Positions 1 through 8,975 of a stretch of 64,000 nucleotides of DNA are shown here, piece after piece; position 1 is the stretch's first letter, and each line of letters begins with the position of its first letter. The position numbers were made by a program, and so were the translations under genes. The stretch is from contig OZ244128.1 of the NCBI GenBank assembly GCA_965215995.1, positions 4,154,001 through 4,218,000 on the forward strand. Direction: 5' to 3'. The notes under the pieces were generated by a model. The model saw only the letters and a program-made list of their open reading frames with translations, was not told the origin of the DNA and made no database searches. The DNA is from SZUA-309 sp965215995 (GTDB taxonomy: Bacteria > Pseudomonadota > Gammaproteobacteria > Pseudomonadales > Azotimanducaceae).

Positions 1-2865
1 GTGGCATGGAGGACGGCGCTCGGCGCCTGTCTTATCTTCACGTCCTTTTCTGTGTGGGCCCAGGAAGGCGAGATCGAGGAGATCGTCGTTACTGGTTCGC
101 ACATTAAAGGCACACCGACCGATGCGGAGCTACCGGTCGATGTCGTCAATAGGCAGGATATGGAAGAGATCGGCAGTCCTTCTGTTATCGAGCTTGTTCG
201 CAATCTAGGCGTGACTTCGGGAAACCTGGGTGAGACCAACCAGTTTCAGGCTGGCGGCCAGGCGAACGAAGGTATGGCGACGATTAATCTGAGGGGTCTG
301 GGTGCGTCCCGCACGCTGGTTCTCATCAACGGTCGTCGACACGTATCCACCGAACTAAACGGCGTGGACATCAACGCACTGCCAATTTCAGCCATCGGGC
401 GAACGGAGATCCTGAAGGACGGTGCCGCGGCACTCTATGGTTCTGATGCGATTGGTGGCGTGGTGAACTTCATCACCCGGGAAGGATTCGAAGGAGTTGA
501 GATCGGTGGTGCCTATCAGGCCATTGAAGACGGCGGTGACTGGGACATCAACGGCATATTCGGCACAGGTGGTGATCGCTGGAACTGGATGATCGCGGCA
601 GAGTATGGCGAGCGCGACGAGATTCCATTCAAGAAACGCGACTGGGCAGTACGGCCTTTCTCCGAGAACAGCCAGGGCGGCTGGTCTGGCATCGCGAATC
701 CCGCCAACATCCTCTGGCTTGACGGTAGCGGCGTGCAGAAAGACCCGGAGTGTGAAAACCTCGGCGGCTACCGAGATTCCATCGACTCCTGTGGCTTCCA
801 GTTTACTTTCTTCGACAACCTGGTTGAGAAGACGAAGCAGCAGAAGTACTACTCAGAGTTCAATTACGACATTACCCCGACCAGCACTTTCCACATCGAA
901 GGTCTGTACTCGTTTGTCGATATCCCGGAGTGGAAGACGTCTCCGTCCTATCCGCCTCAGTCCCTTTTCGGTCCGGACAGGATCGCCCTTCCTAATCACC
1001 CTGGTCTCGTAGATCTGCGGGCTTCATACCCGGACATCCCGCAGACGGGTGCGGCGATTCCGATCAACCGGGCGAGGGGCGTCACCGGCAAGCTGCCGGG
1101 GGGCGATCCTGAAGCGAGCCCAAGGGAAACGAAAACCTATCGGGTCGCTGCCGGACTAGACGGCACCCTGTTCGACGACCAGCTCAATTACGATATCAGC
1201 GTTAGCTGGTCACTGAGGGAGCGGGATATTGGGGGTAACGACATGTACATCGAGCGCATGGGCTATGCCATGCGCGGATTTGGCGGCCCCGACTGTGATC
1301 GTACGGTTACCGGCGGTGACGGCACACCGGGCGTTGGCACGCCTGTTAGCGCGCCGGGCGTCGGCAACTGTGAGTACTACAACCCTTTCTCGAATGCTAT
1401 TGAACGGTCAGCGGTTACCGGCTTCGTGAATCCGAACTACAACCCAGCCGTTGCCAACTCGGCAGAGATGCTGGACTGGCTGATCGCTGACACCGGATCC
1501 AGCACCGACAATGAACTGCTGGTGTTCGATGCCACGTTTAGCGGTGAGACCGGTGTGCAGCTCGGAGGCGGCTCCATGGGCTATGCCATCGGTGGTCAGG
1601 TTCGCCGGGAGCGGTACGACTTTGGTGTCCTGGATGTGGCGGACCGATCCATCAACCCCTGCCCGTGGCATGAGGATCCGGACATGGCCGGCTTTCTGTT
1701 CGGCTTTAACGAGAACTGCTCCGTGCCAACAGGCCAGCTAGCGTTCCTGGCTGCGGCCGACGAGGAGTACACCAGCCGCCGGGTCTATGGTCTGTTTGGA
1801 GAGCTGGCGATGCCCATCACCGACACCTTCAATCTGCAGCTGGCTCTGCGCTTCGAGGACTATGGCGGCAACGTGGGTTCCACCATCGATCCGAAGGCAG
1901 CGTTCTCCTGGAATTTTGCTGAAGGATTCACGTTCAGAGGCTCGGCCGGTACTACATTCCGTGGACCGCCGCAGAGCATCCTTTCAGGAACCGGCACGGC
2001 GCTGCAGTTCATCGCCGCACAGAATGCATTCAAAGCAGTGGATGTGAACGGAAATCCGGATCTCGAGCCGGAAAACGCATTCACCACCAACTTCGGCCTG
2101 ATTTACCAGAACGAGGTGTTCTACGGCTCGATCGATTACTGGTTCTTCGATTTCAAGGACTCCTTCCAGACGGAGAGTGCTCAGCAGATCACCTCTGCTT
2201 ACTTCGCATTGGGCTGTGAGGATGGTGGTGCCGGTGTCGGCACTCCAGAATGTGTTGCGCTGCGCTCGCACGTATTCCCTACAGGTACCAACGCGGCCGG
2301 CCTTGAGCGCATCGACACCAACTGGATCAACGGCTCGGATATCCAGACCTCCGGTTTCGATGTCTTCGCGCAGTACGACTTCCTGGACGTATTCGGCGGT
2401 GTGCTGGGCGTCGGTATTCAGGGTACCTATGTGCTCGAGTACGAGTCCGATGACTTCGTTGACATCAACGGTTTCGTCCTGGCGGAAGGCGGTGACTTTG
2501 CCGGTTTCCTGAACGATGGCGACCCCTTTACACCGAAGCCTGAGCTACAGGGCAACGTATTCCTTCGCTACGACCGCGGTATTCACAACGCGCAGATGAT
2601 CGTGCGGCATGTATCCTCCTACGACGATATCCGCCCCGCCGCTTCCACCGTCAATGATCTGTCAAAAGTCGATAGTCATACGACTTTGGACCTGCACTAC
2701 AACGTGCAGCTGTTCGACAGCAGCACCTACGTGTCGTTGGCGGTGATCAATGCGACGGATGAAGATCCGCCTCCTGCGTCTACGGACCTGAACTATGATC
2801 CGTTCACCCACAATCCGTTCGGCCGCATGATCAAACTGGGTCTGAAGTACCGCTTCACCCCCTGA
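1..2865 (+). CDS. TonB-dependent outer-membrane receptor
   Basis: A 954-residue outer-membrane gated-barrel receptor that would import a siderophore, glycan or other ligand using TonB/ExbBD energy. Residues 1-20 form a signal peptide ending at WAQ. A TonB-box-like EEIVVTG follows at 26-32. The plug domain contains the typical LRGLGASRTLVLINGRR stretch (about residues 97-113) and DGAAALYGSDAIGGVVNF. The protein ends in an aromatic-rich barrel strand (LGLKYRFTP). The first codon in the window is GTG; because the signal peptide is present, the gene is probably complete or nearly so, but a start just upstream cannot be excluded. The closest style is the CirA-like receptors abundant in sphingomonads and marine gammaproteobacteria. 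The substrate cannot be read from the sequence. A strong terminator follows. Confidence 0.93.
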   Translation: MAWRTALGACLIFTSFSVWAQEGEIEEIVVTGSHIKGTPTDAELPVDVVNRQDMEEIGSPSVIELVRNLGVTSGNLGETNQFQAGGQANEGMATINLRGLGASRTLVLINGRRHVSTELNGVDINALPISAIGRTEILKDGAAALYGSDAIGGVVNFITREGFEGVEIGGAYQAIEDGGDWDINGIFGTGGDRWNWMIAAEYGERDEIPFKKRDWAVRPFSENSQGGWSGIANPANILWLDGSGVQKDPECENLGGYRDSIDSCGFQFTFFDNLVEKTKQQKYYSEFNYDITPTSTFHIEGLYSFVDIPEWKTSPSYPPQSLFGPDRIALPNHPGLVDLRASYPDIPQTGAAIPINRARGVTGKLPGGDPEASPRETKTYRVAAGLDGTLFDDQLNYDISVSWSLRERDIGGNDMYIERMGYAMRGFGGPDCDRTVTGGDGTPGVGTPVSAPGVGNCEYYNPFSNAIERSAVTGFVNPNYNPAVANSAEMLDWLIADTGSSTDNELLVFDATFSGETGVQLGGGSMGYAIGGQVRRERYDFGVLDVADRSINPCPWHEDPDMAGFLFGFNENCSVPTGQLAFLAAADEEYTSRRVYGLFGELAMPITDTFNLQLALRFEDYGGNVGSTIDPKAAFSWNFAEGFTFRGSAGTTFRGPPQSILSGTGTALQFIAAQNAFKAVDVNGNPDLEPENAFTTNFGLIYQNEVFYGSIDYWFFDFKDSFQTESAQQITSAYFALGCEDGGAGVGTPECVALRSHVFPTGTNAAGLERIDTNWINGSDIQTSGFDVFAQYDFLDVFGGVLGVGIQGTYVLEYESDDFVDINGFVLAEGGDFAGFLNDGDPFTPKPELQGNVFLRYDRGIHNAQMIVRHVSSYDDIRPAASTVNDLSKVDSHTTLDLHYNVQLFDSSTYVSLAVINATDEDPPPASTDLNYDPFTHNPFGRMIKLGLKYRFTP

Positions 2866-2889
2866 TCGGCATCTGATCGGTTCTGATGA

Positions 2890-2922
2890 AGCCCCGGTAG
2901 CGTAAGCTCTCGGGGCTTTTTT
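2890..2922 (+). terminator. Rho-independent terminator after the TonB receptor
   Basis: The arms AGCCCCG and CGGGGCT enclose an inner AGC-GTAA-GCT helix, and a run of six T follows. It lies 25 bp after the receptor stop and between convergent genes, and it is oriented for the + strand gene. Confidence 0.88.
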
Positions 2923-2932
2923 CCTGGGCTGC

Positions 2933-4060
2933 TCAATCGAGCAGGTGCTCATAGCGGCGATCGGTCAGGGTTTTCAGAAAAGCGGTCAGGTGATGGATCC
3001 GGGCCGGGTCGATGGGCTGACCGTCGGTGAGGATGTCCAGGTCGATGGTCTCCTCTACCGCTGCAGGCCGCCAGGGATTTCCGATTTCGGGATTGTCCTG
3101 GTTTCTCAGCGTGTACTTGGCATAGAAGGCAACGGCGGTCTCCAGATCGGCGAACACGCCGTTGTGCATGTACGGGGCGGTCACTGCCACGTTGCGTAGG
3201 CTGGGCACCCGGAATTTTCCGGCTTCGGCAGTATCCCGCAGACGGCCACCAAGCCCCAGGTCGGGCTGGCCGCTGATGGCCGGATTCTCCGGCGTGCCGA
3301 TGTTGTGATAGCGATGGTTGGTGAAGGTCTCCTGTTGCGATACCCGGTCCGGATCGTTCAGGTGGCACTGGATGCAGTTCACCAGCCCGGAGAAAAACAC
3401 TTCCCGCCCGATGGCCTCCTCCCGGGTCATCTGGTAGCTGCCAGCCAGATAGCGATCGTATCTGGAATCAAAAGTGGAGAACTCGCGGGAGCGCTCGAAT
3501 GCGGCAATGGCCGTAGTCACCCCCGCGAGCGTCGCCTGATTGGAGGCCAGCGCCTCCGCACCGAACAGCTGCTGCAACTGCGTTCGGTAGCCAGGGTTGG
3601 CCAAGACCCTCTGAACTATTGCCGCCTCGCTCGGCAGCGCCATTTCCAGGGGATTCAGCATGGGCTCGATTGCCTGTTTAGCCAGGGTATCGGCTCGACC
3701 ATCGAGAAACAGGCCACCCTGATAGTGGCCATCCACGTTGTCGAACGGTGGCACGAAGGCGAGGTAGGTCAGTCCAGGTGTGTTCCGCACTCCCAGCGAA
3801 TGGCCGTCTGCACCCACCGACAAAGCACCACCCAGGGCACCGCGGGGATCACTGAACGCGCGGCTCGGATCATGGCAGGTCGCGCAGGCCTGCCCCGGAG
3901 GTTCCGAGAGGTTTGGCTCGAAGAAAAGCGCGCGGCCAAGCGCCACCAGCGGCTCGGCCTGGGCGAATGCGGTGTGCGCCACGAGCAGCACGAGCGATGT
4001 GAACAGTCGCAGCACCGGCTGACCAAGCCTGGCGGACAGCGGAATCAGACTCCGAGGCAT
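2933..4060 (-). CDS. Di-haem cytochrome c peroxidase / MauG-family protein
   Basis: A 375-residue periplasmic di-haem protein. A signal peptide ends near residue 35 (HTAFAQA). Two c-type haem sites are visible: CATCH at 59-63 and CIQCH at 229-233. The layout (LGRALFFEPNLS before haem 1, PSLRNVAVTAPYMHNG after haem 2) is that of the bacterial CcpA/MauG superfamily, and the length is normal. Members reduce hydrogen peroxide or oxidise protein or small-molecule partners. Haem pairing alone does not separate peroxidase from MauG-like oxidase. It converges on the TonB receptor and diverges from the exported protein at 4185; whether it works with either is unknown. Confidence 0.9.
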   Translation of the reverse strand: MPRSLIPLSARLGQPVLRLFTSLVLLVAHTAFAQAEPLVALGRALFFEPNLSEPPGQACATCHDPSRAFSDPRGALGGALSVGADGHSLGVRNTPGLTYLAFVPPFDNVDGHYQGGLFLDGRADTLAKQAIEPMLNPLEMALPSEAAIVQRVLANPGYRTQLQQLFGAEALASNQATLAGVTTAIAAFERSREFSTFDSRYDRYLAGSYQMTREEAIGREVFFSGLVNCIQCHLNDPDRVSQQETFTNHRYHNIGTPENPAISGQPDLGLGGRLRDTAEAGKFRVPSLRNVAVTAPYMHNGVFADLETAVAFYAKYTLRNQDNPEIGNPWRPAAVEETIDLDILTDGQPIDPARIHHLTAFLKTLTDRRYEHLLD

Positions 4061-4184
4061 GCTGCCAGTCTACGGTGCGGACCGCGGGGCTGGAAGCTCT
4101 CAGGGCAGCGGGCCGAATACCGTCTCGACTTGGTCAGGGGTGCCCTCTATGCTTTCTCCGTTCACCGTCTTTCTGGAGACACCT

Positions 4185-5252
4185 ATGTTGAGAATGCTGA
4201 GCACCACACTCCTGTTGGCAGGCCTCGCTTTCGGTTCGGCTGAATCCGTTGAGGCGGCGGACGAACGCCCGGATCTGACCGGAACTTACAACGTGGCCAC
4301 GCTCACCCCGTTGCAGCGACCCAAGCGATTCGAAGGCAAGGCGACGATTACCGCAGAGGAAGCGAAGGAAATCGCCGAGTACTGGGCCAGCAACCTGGCC
4401 AAGGACGCTGCACCCAGCGATCCGAACCGGGGGGCACCGGAAAAAGGCGGCACCGAAATCTATGTGCCGGAGTTTGCTGGTGCTGCGGGTGGTGTCGGTG
4501 GCTACAACGCTTTTTACGTGGACATCGGTGACAGCAACTTCATGATCGATGGGAAGTATCCCACGTCGATCATTACCTCGCCGGATGACGGTCGCCTGCC
4601 GGCCATGTCCGATTACGGCAAGGCACGGGCCAAGAAAAGTGCAGCAAACCGAGGCGAGAACACCGGCACCGCCTGGTGGATCGATCGGGAAGTGGGCCCC
4701 TACGATGATCCGGAGTCGCGGCCGTTGGCCGAACGTTGTCTGCTCGGGTTCGGCAGCACCGCAGGGCCGCCAGCTCTGCCGGTGATGTACAACAACATGA
4801 AGCGGATCGTGCAGACGGACGAGTACGTGATGATTCTCAACGAGATGAACCACGATGCTCGGGTGGTGCGAATGAACGCCGAGCATGCCCCGGCGGATGT
4901 TCGCAAGTGGCTGGGTGATTCGGTCGGCCACTGGGAAGGTGCGACGCTGGTGGTGGATACCACCAACTTCAGAGAGGAAAACGGTCTATTCCTCGCGGGT
5001 AAGGACCTGCACGTGATCGAGCGCTTCACTCGCCTAGACGATGAGCGCCTGCTCTATGAGTTCACGGTGGAAGACCCGGCCTGGCTAGAGCCCTGGTCCG
5101 GTGCTTACGTGTGGCCACGGTCAGATGATCTGGTCTTCGAGTACGCCTGCCATGAAGGCAACTACGCCCTGGGTGGCATTCTGCGTGGGGCGCGAATCCT
5201 GGAAGAGGAAGCGCAGGCGGAGTTGGATTCCAGTGCCAATCCTTCAGAGTAG
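4185..5252 (+). CDS. Exported protein of unknown function
   Basis: A 355-residue secreted or periplasmic protein. The ATG at 4185 is preferred over earlier in-frame codons because a GGAG lies 7 nt upstream and the first 24 residues (MLRMLSTTLLLAGLAFGSAESVEA) form a clean signal peptide. The mature part contains WWIDREVGPYDDPESRPLAERCLLGF, GHWEGATLVVDTTNF and a C-terminal EYACHEGNYALGGILRGAR. I recognise these blocks as a family of uncharacterised proteins common in Acidobacteria and some Proteobacteria, but no activity is established to my knowledge. No metal or catalytic motif is obvious. The 124 bp to the divergent peroxidase gene must hold both promoters. Confidence 0.85.
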   Translation: MLRMLSTTLLLAGLAFGSAESVEAADERPDLTGTYNVATLTPLQRPKRFEGKATITAEEAKEIAEYWASNLAKDAAPSDPNRGAPEKGGTEIYVPEFAGAAGGVGGYNAFYVDIGDSNFMIDGKYPTSIITSPDDGRLPAMSDYGKARAKKSAANRGENTGTAWWIDREVGPYDDPESRPLAERCLLGFGSTAGPPALPVMYNNMKRIVQTDEYVMILNEMNHDARVVRMNAEHAPADVRKWLGDSVGHWEGATLVVDTTNFREENGLFLAGKDLHVIERFTRLDDERLLYEFTVEDPAWLEPWSGAYVWPRSDDLVFEYACHEGNYALGGILRGARILEEEAQAELDSSANPSE

Positions 5253-5341
5253 AGAACTGGATTCATATAAAACTCCAACGGTTTAAATAGATCTATATAA
5301 ATCTAGATCATTGATCATCAGGCGCAGGAAGTAGTACAGAG
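5253..5341. promoter_or_regulatory. AT-rich, palindrome-dense leader before pdxH
   Basis: Within a GC-rich region this 89 bp gap is strikingly AT-rich. It carries several short palindromes: ATAGATCTAT at 5287-5296, ATCTAGAT at 5301-5308 and TGATCA at 5312-5317. They probably mark the pdxH promoter or operator region. No exact -35/-10 pair is convincing. Confidence 0.4.
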
Positions 5342-5980
5342 ATGGGAGATCATCGCGAGCAGCGCCGTGAGTACGCGGCAGGCACCCTGAGCAGGGCCGA
5401 CCTGCCTGCGGATCCGCTGGAGCTCTTTGCTGCCTGGATGTCGCAAGCCCTGGCCGCAGAGGTGGCTGATGCCACCGCCACGGCGCTCGCGACAGCGTCT
5501 GCCGATGGCGAGCCTTCCGTGCGTATCGTGCTGCTGAAGGAGCATGGTCCGGAGGGCTTTGTCTGGTTCACCGACTACGGCAGCCGCAAAGGACAGGAAC
5601 TGGCAGAAAATCCGCGAGCCTCTCTCGCCTTCTACTGGGGCGAGTTCAGCCGGCAGGTTCGGGTGAGCGGTGCGGTCAGTCAGATCGATGAAGCGGAGTC
5701 CCGGGCCTATTTCGCGACCCGCCCGGAGGAGAGCCGATTCTCCGCGGCAGCATCCGATCAGTCTCAGCCCATCGCCGGTCGCGAGATGCTGGAATCCCGG
5801 GTCTCGGAACTCCGCGCCCGCCATCCGGATGGGCAGATCCCCATGCCGGAAGGTTGGGGCGGTTATCGCCTGGTGCCGGACAGCATCGAGTTCTGGCAAG
5901 GCAGAGAAGGCCGCCTGCACGACCGGTTCTCCTACACGCGCGAAGGATCCGAATGGACGGTGCTCAGGTTACAGCCTTGA
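5342..5980 (+). CDS. pdxH: Pyridoxamine 5'-phosphate oxidase
   Basis: A 212-residue FMN enzyme that oxidises pyridoxine or pyridoxamine 5'-phosphate to pyridoxal 5'-phosphate, the last step of B6 salvage and synthesis. The family signature runs through the protein: RIVLLKEHGPEGFVWFTDYGSRKG (FMN/PLP contacts), FYWGEFSRQVRVSGAV, and a C-terminal WGGYRLVPDSIEFWQGREGRLHDR followed by the short terminal strand. Length is standard for the family. The ATG at 5342 has an AGGA about 12 nt upstream, which is weak. The stop codon lies inside the first unit of a 25-bp tandem repeat. PLP made here would serve the aminotransferase at 14781. Confidence 0.95.
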   Translation: MGDHREQRREYAAGTLSRADLPADPLELFAAWMSQALAAEVADATATALATASADGEPSVRIVLLKEHGPEGFVWFTDYGSRKGQELAENPRASLAFYWGEFSRQVRVSGAVSQIDEAESRAYFATRPEESRFSAAASDQSQPIAGREMLESRVSELRARHPDGQIPMPEGWGGYRLVPDSIEFWQGREGRLHDRFSYTREGSEWTVLRLQP

Positions 5981-6060
5981 GCGTGTCTTAGGTAAACAGC
6001 CCTGAGCTTGCCTTAGGTAAACAGCCTTGAGCTTGTCTTAGGTAAACAGCCTTGAGCGTG
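5972..6060. repeat. 25-bp tandem repeat, 3.6 copies, at the 3' end of pdxH
   Basis: Units start at 5972, 5997 and 6022 and read CAGCCTTGAGCGTGTCTTAG followed by GTAAA, with one to three changes per copy. A fourth, partial unit (CAGCCTTGAGCGTG) starts at 6047. The array begins inside the last pdxH codons and ends at the stop of the convergent decarboxylase gene, so it fills the whole gap between two convergent genes. Confidence 0.9.
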
Positions 6061-6061
6061 C

Positions 6062-7723
6062 TCAGGGCTTGCCCGAAATGACGATCTCGATCAGGTAGGG
6101 CCCGTTCGTCGAGCACGCTCTTGCCATGGCCTCGGCGATCGCGTCCGCTTCGGTCACCGTCTCACCCGGCACACCCATGCCGCTGGCCATCTCCGGAAAA
6201 CCCAGAGTTGGGCTGGTCAGGTCCATGTGCGGATAGGGTTTGTTTGAGCCGATGTCGAACCTGGCCCGGTAGATGTCCAGATTGTGTTTCAGCACCCGGT
6301 ACTCCCGGTTGGAGAGAATCACGAAGATGATCGGCAGCCCGTGGTGGGCCGCCGTCCAGAGTGCCTGAATGCTGTACATGGCTGAGCCATCGCCGGAAAC
6401 GGCGACCACTCGCCGATCCGGATTCGCCACCTGGACGCCGATCGCACCGGCAATTCCCTGACCGATACCGCCACCCCGACCGCCGTAGTAATCGCCGTTC
6501 TGCTTCTCTTCGAAGTGATGGGCGACTTCCAGGGAGGCGGTGATGGACTCGTCGACGACGATGGCGTTGTCGGGTGCTGATCGGCTCAGCTCGTGCAGCG
6601 CGCGGACCGGTGCCATTGGGCTCGCGTCGTGCAACTTCTCCAGCGCTGCGCGTGCTGCCGCCTGTCTCTCTTCACTGTCTGCTTTCAGTGAAGTGTTCCG
6701 TTCGCTAGCCGCGTTCGAGTAATCCGCGCTTGCAGTGTCACGAAGTCCGGTGACAAGGCTGCTGATGGTCTGCGTGAGCTCACCTGTCACACCAAGGTCC
6801 AGCGGCACGGAGACTGCCAGTCGGTGCTGGCTGTTCTCGAGCTGAATCACCCGGGCACCTTCTGGCATGTGGCTGACCTTGTCATACCAGACGTCTTCGA
6901 AGAAGTTTCCGCCGATCAACAGCACCAGATCGTGCGGAGACAGGAGTTTTCTCACCGCGGCCGCTTCGAAGGGTGTGCGACCCCGGTAGTTCGGGTGCCG
7001 GTTCGGAAAGCAGACGTGGCTGCGCAACCCCTGATGATAAACGGTGGCGCCGGTGATCTCGGCCAGAGAGACCAGCTCGTTCAGACCGCCCTGACGGGAA
7101 GCCTCATCGCCGACCACCATGCACGGATTCTCACTGTCGAGAATCAGAGCAATTGCCCGGCTGATGGCATCGGCGCTCGCCACCCCGGGCATCAACGGAC
7201 CGCTGCTGCTCGGTCCCACCGTGGTTTCCTGCTCCATCACGTCTACGGGCAGAGCAATGAATACAGGACCGCAGGGGGGTTCGTTGGCGATCTTGAAGGC
7301 GCGGCTCATCAGCGGCCCCAGCTCATCCGCGCTCTGCGGCTCAGCACTGAACTTGGTGACAGGTTCCGCCATGGCAACCAGATCGTGAGAAAGCAACGGA
7401 TTGTGGAAACGCATGCGTGTGTCCTGCTGACCGGCGGTGACGATGAGCGGGGAGGCAGCTTTCAAAGCGCCGTACATCATGCCGATGGCGTTGCCGAGCC
7501 CGGGGGCGACGTGCAGGTTCGCCACTGCGGTCCGGCCCGTAGCCTGGGCGTGGAAGCTGGCCGCACAAACTGCGACCCCTTCATGCAGAGCGACGTAGTA
7601 CGGTAGCTGCGGATAGTCGATGAGCCTGTCGAGCAGAGGATTTTCCGTTGTGCCGGGGTTGCCGAAAATCGCGTCCACCCCGTGCAGGAGCAATGACTCC
7701 ATGAATACCTGACCGCCTCGCAT
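6062..7723 (-). CDS. ThDP-dependent 2-oxoacid decarboxylase, benzoylformate decarboxylase-like
   Basis: A 553-residue thiamine-diphosphate enzyme of the acetolactate synthase/benzoylformate decarboxylase superfamily. The N-terminal pyrimidine-binding domain has FGNPGTTE (residues 20-27) and the activating Glu48 in VALHEG. The His71 in NLHVAPGLGN sits where benzoylformate decarboxylase has its active-site His. The C-terminal diphosphate domain carries the GDGS...N motif (SGDGSAMYSIQALW to SNREY). Members decarboxylate benzoylformate, oxalyl-CoA-like or other 2-oxoacids to aldehydes. Its neighbours are a D-2-hydroxyacid dehydrogenase and an FMN 2-hydroxyacid oxidase, consistent with a hydroxyacid to oxoacid to aldehyde route. 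The substrate is inferred, not shown. Confidence 0.88.
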   Translation of the reverse strand: MRGGQVFMESLLLHGVDAIFGNPGTTENPLLDRLIDYPQLPYYVALHEGVAVCAASFHAQATGRTAVANLHVAPGLGNAIGMMYGALKAASPLIVTAGQQDTRMRFHNPLLSHDLVAMAEPVTKFSAEPQSADELGPLMSRAFKIANEPPCGPVFIALPVDVMEQETTVGPSSSGPLMPGVASADAISRAIALILDSENPCMVVGDEASRQGGLNELVSLAEITGATVYHQGLRSHVCFPNRHPNYRGRTPFEAAAVRKLLSPHDLVLLIGGNFFEDVWYDKVSHMPEGARVIQLENSQHRLAVSVPLDLGVTGELTQTISSLVTGLRDTASADYSNAASERNTSLKADSEERQAAARAALEKLHDASPMAPVRALHELSRSAPDNAIVVDESITASLEVAHHFEEKQNGDYYGGRGGGIGQGIAGAIGVQVANPDRRVVAVSGDGSAMYSIQALWTAAHHGLPIIFVILSNREYRVLKHNLDIYRARFDIGSNKPYPHMDLTSPTLGFPEMASGMGVPGETVTEADAIAEAMARACSTNGPYLIEIVISGKP

Positions 7724-7944
7724 GCCCGTCTCCCTCTGGTAAAAGCTTCGGATTGTAGGTGTTGAGGTGCACGCTGCCCAGCGTGCTCGGCCGGGTCAAG
7801 CGCCCGGCCTTGTTGAGTGTCCGGCTGGCGTTGCAAGCGGAACCGGGCAGAAGCACTGGGTATACTGCGCTGGCGGTTTTACGGGAGATGGGCATGCACA
7901 AACGATGGTCACCAACCGGCCTCCGGTCGGAGGATTGAGGTCGA

Positions 7945-8928
7945 ATGTCTGGAGAGAAGTCGGCTCGGCCGCGGGTGGTACTGACCAGGCGCTGGCCCGC
8001 CGCGGTGGAAACGGTGCTTGCAGAGCAATTCGATGTGGTGTTCAACACCGATGACATAGCGCTGTCCGCGTCCGCCCTTGCCCAGGCGCTTGCCAGTGCC
8101 GACGCGCTCTGTCCAACGGTTACGGACAGGCTCGATGCCGCCCTGCTGGGTTCGAGCCACGTGCGTACCCGTCTGATCGCCAACTTCGGAGTGGGCTTCA
8201 ACCACATCGACCTGGATGCAGCCAGCAAGGCAGGCATCGTCGTCACCAATACGCCCGGCGTGCTGACTGACTGCACGGCAGATCTGGCGATGACGCTGCT
8301 GCTGATGGCGGCTCGACGGGCGGGAGAAGGGGAGCGGGAACTTCGCGACGGTGCCTGGACTGGTTGGCGGCCAACCCATCTGCTGGGTCATAAGGTGACC
8401 GGTAAGACCCTCGGCATCATTGGCGCGGGCAGGATCGGTCTTGCCATGGCAGCACGAGCGCACCACGGCTTCGGTATGAACATCCTGCTCAGCAACCGCT
8501 CAGCCGTTCCACCTGGCGCGCTCGCCGATCTGAAAGCGGCGGAGGTTGGTATCGATGAGCTACTCACCGGGTCGGATTTCGTTTCGCTGCATTGTCCGTC
8601 CACTCCGGAAACCCGGCACCTGATCGATACAAAAGCGCTCGAGCGCATGCAGCCGCACGCCATTCTCATCAACACGGCGAGAGGTGATGTGGTCGATGAG
8701 GCTGCCCTTGCTCGAGCCCTCGAGGAAGGCTTGATCGGCGGTGCCGGGCTCGACGTCTACGAGGACGAGCCGGTGGTTAATCAGGCGCTGCTCGATGCTC
8801 CTAACGTAGTGCTGCTGCCGCATCTCGGCAGCGGCTCGGAGGAAACCAGGGTCGCCATGGGCATGTGTGCGGTGGAGAATCTGCAGGCCTTCTTCAGAAA
8901 CGAGCCGCTGCCAAATCGTGTTAACTGA
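7945..8928 (+). CDS. D-isomer-specific 2-hydroxyacid dehydrogenase
   Basis: A 327-residue NAD(P)-dependent dehydrogenase that interconverts 2-oxoacids and D-2-hydroxyacids. The Rossmann fingerprint GAGRIG is at 160-165. Catalytic residues are Arg246 in NTARGD, Glu275 in YEDEP and His293 in LPHLGSG. This is the glyoxylate/hydroxypyruvate reductase branch, and length is standard. It is transcribed divergently from the ThDP decarboxylase across a 221 bp gap. In context it may supply or consume the 2-oxoacid used by the decarboxylase; glyoxylate reduction is the alternative. Confidence 0.9.
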   Translation: MSGEKSARPRVVLTRRWPAAVETVLAEQFDVVFNTDDIALSASALAQALASADALCPTVTDRLDAALLGSSHVRTRLIANFGVGFNHIDLDAASKAGIVVTNTPGVLTDCTADLAMTLLLMAARRAGEGERELRDGAWTGWRPTHLLGHKVTGKTLGIIGAGRIGLAMAARAHHGFGMNILLSNRSAVPPGALADLKAAEVGIDELLTGSDFVSLHCPSTPETRHLIDTKALERMQPHAILINTARGDVVDEAALARALEEGLIGGAGLDVYEDEPVVNQALLDAPNVVLLPHLGSGSEETRVAMGMCAVENLQAFFRNEPLPNRVN

Positions 8929-8975
8929 ACGCTCACCTGAGCGGCATGTGATTATCGGGATTTAAGGATCAGGAA

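Noticed and set aside
3305..4243. Open frame of 312 codons opposite the di-haem peroxidase
   Set aside because: Contradicts the CxxCH motifs of the minus-strand gene; no domain recognised.
7831..7866. TTGCAA and TATACT as a promoter for the hydroxyacid dehydrogenase
   Set aside because: The spacing is 24 bp, too long for a sigma-70 promoter. No better pair was found in the 221-bp gap.
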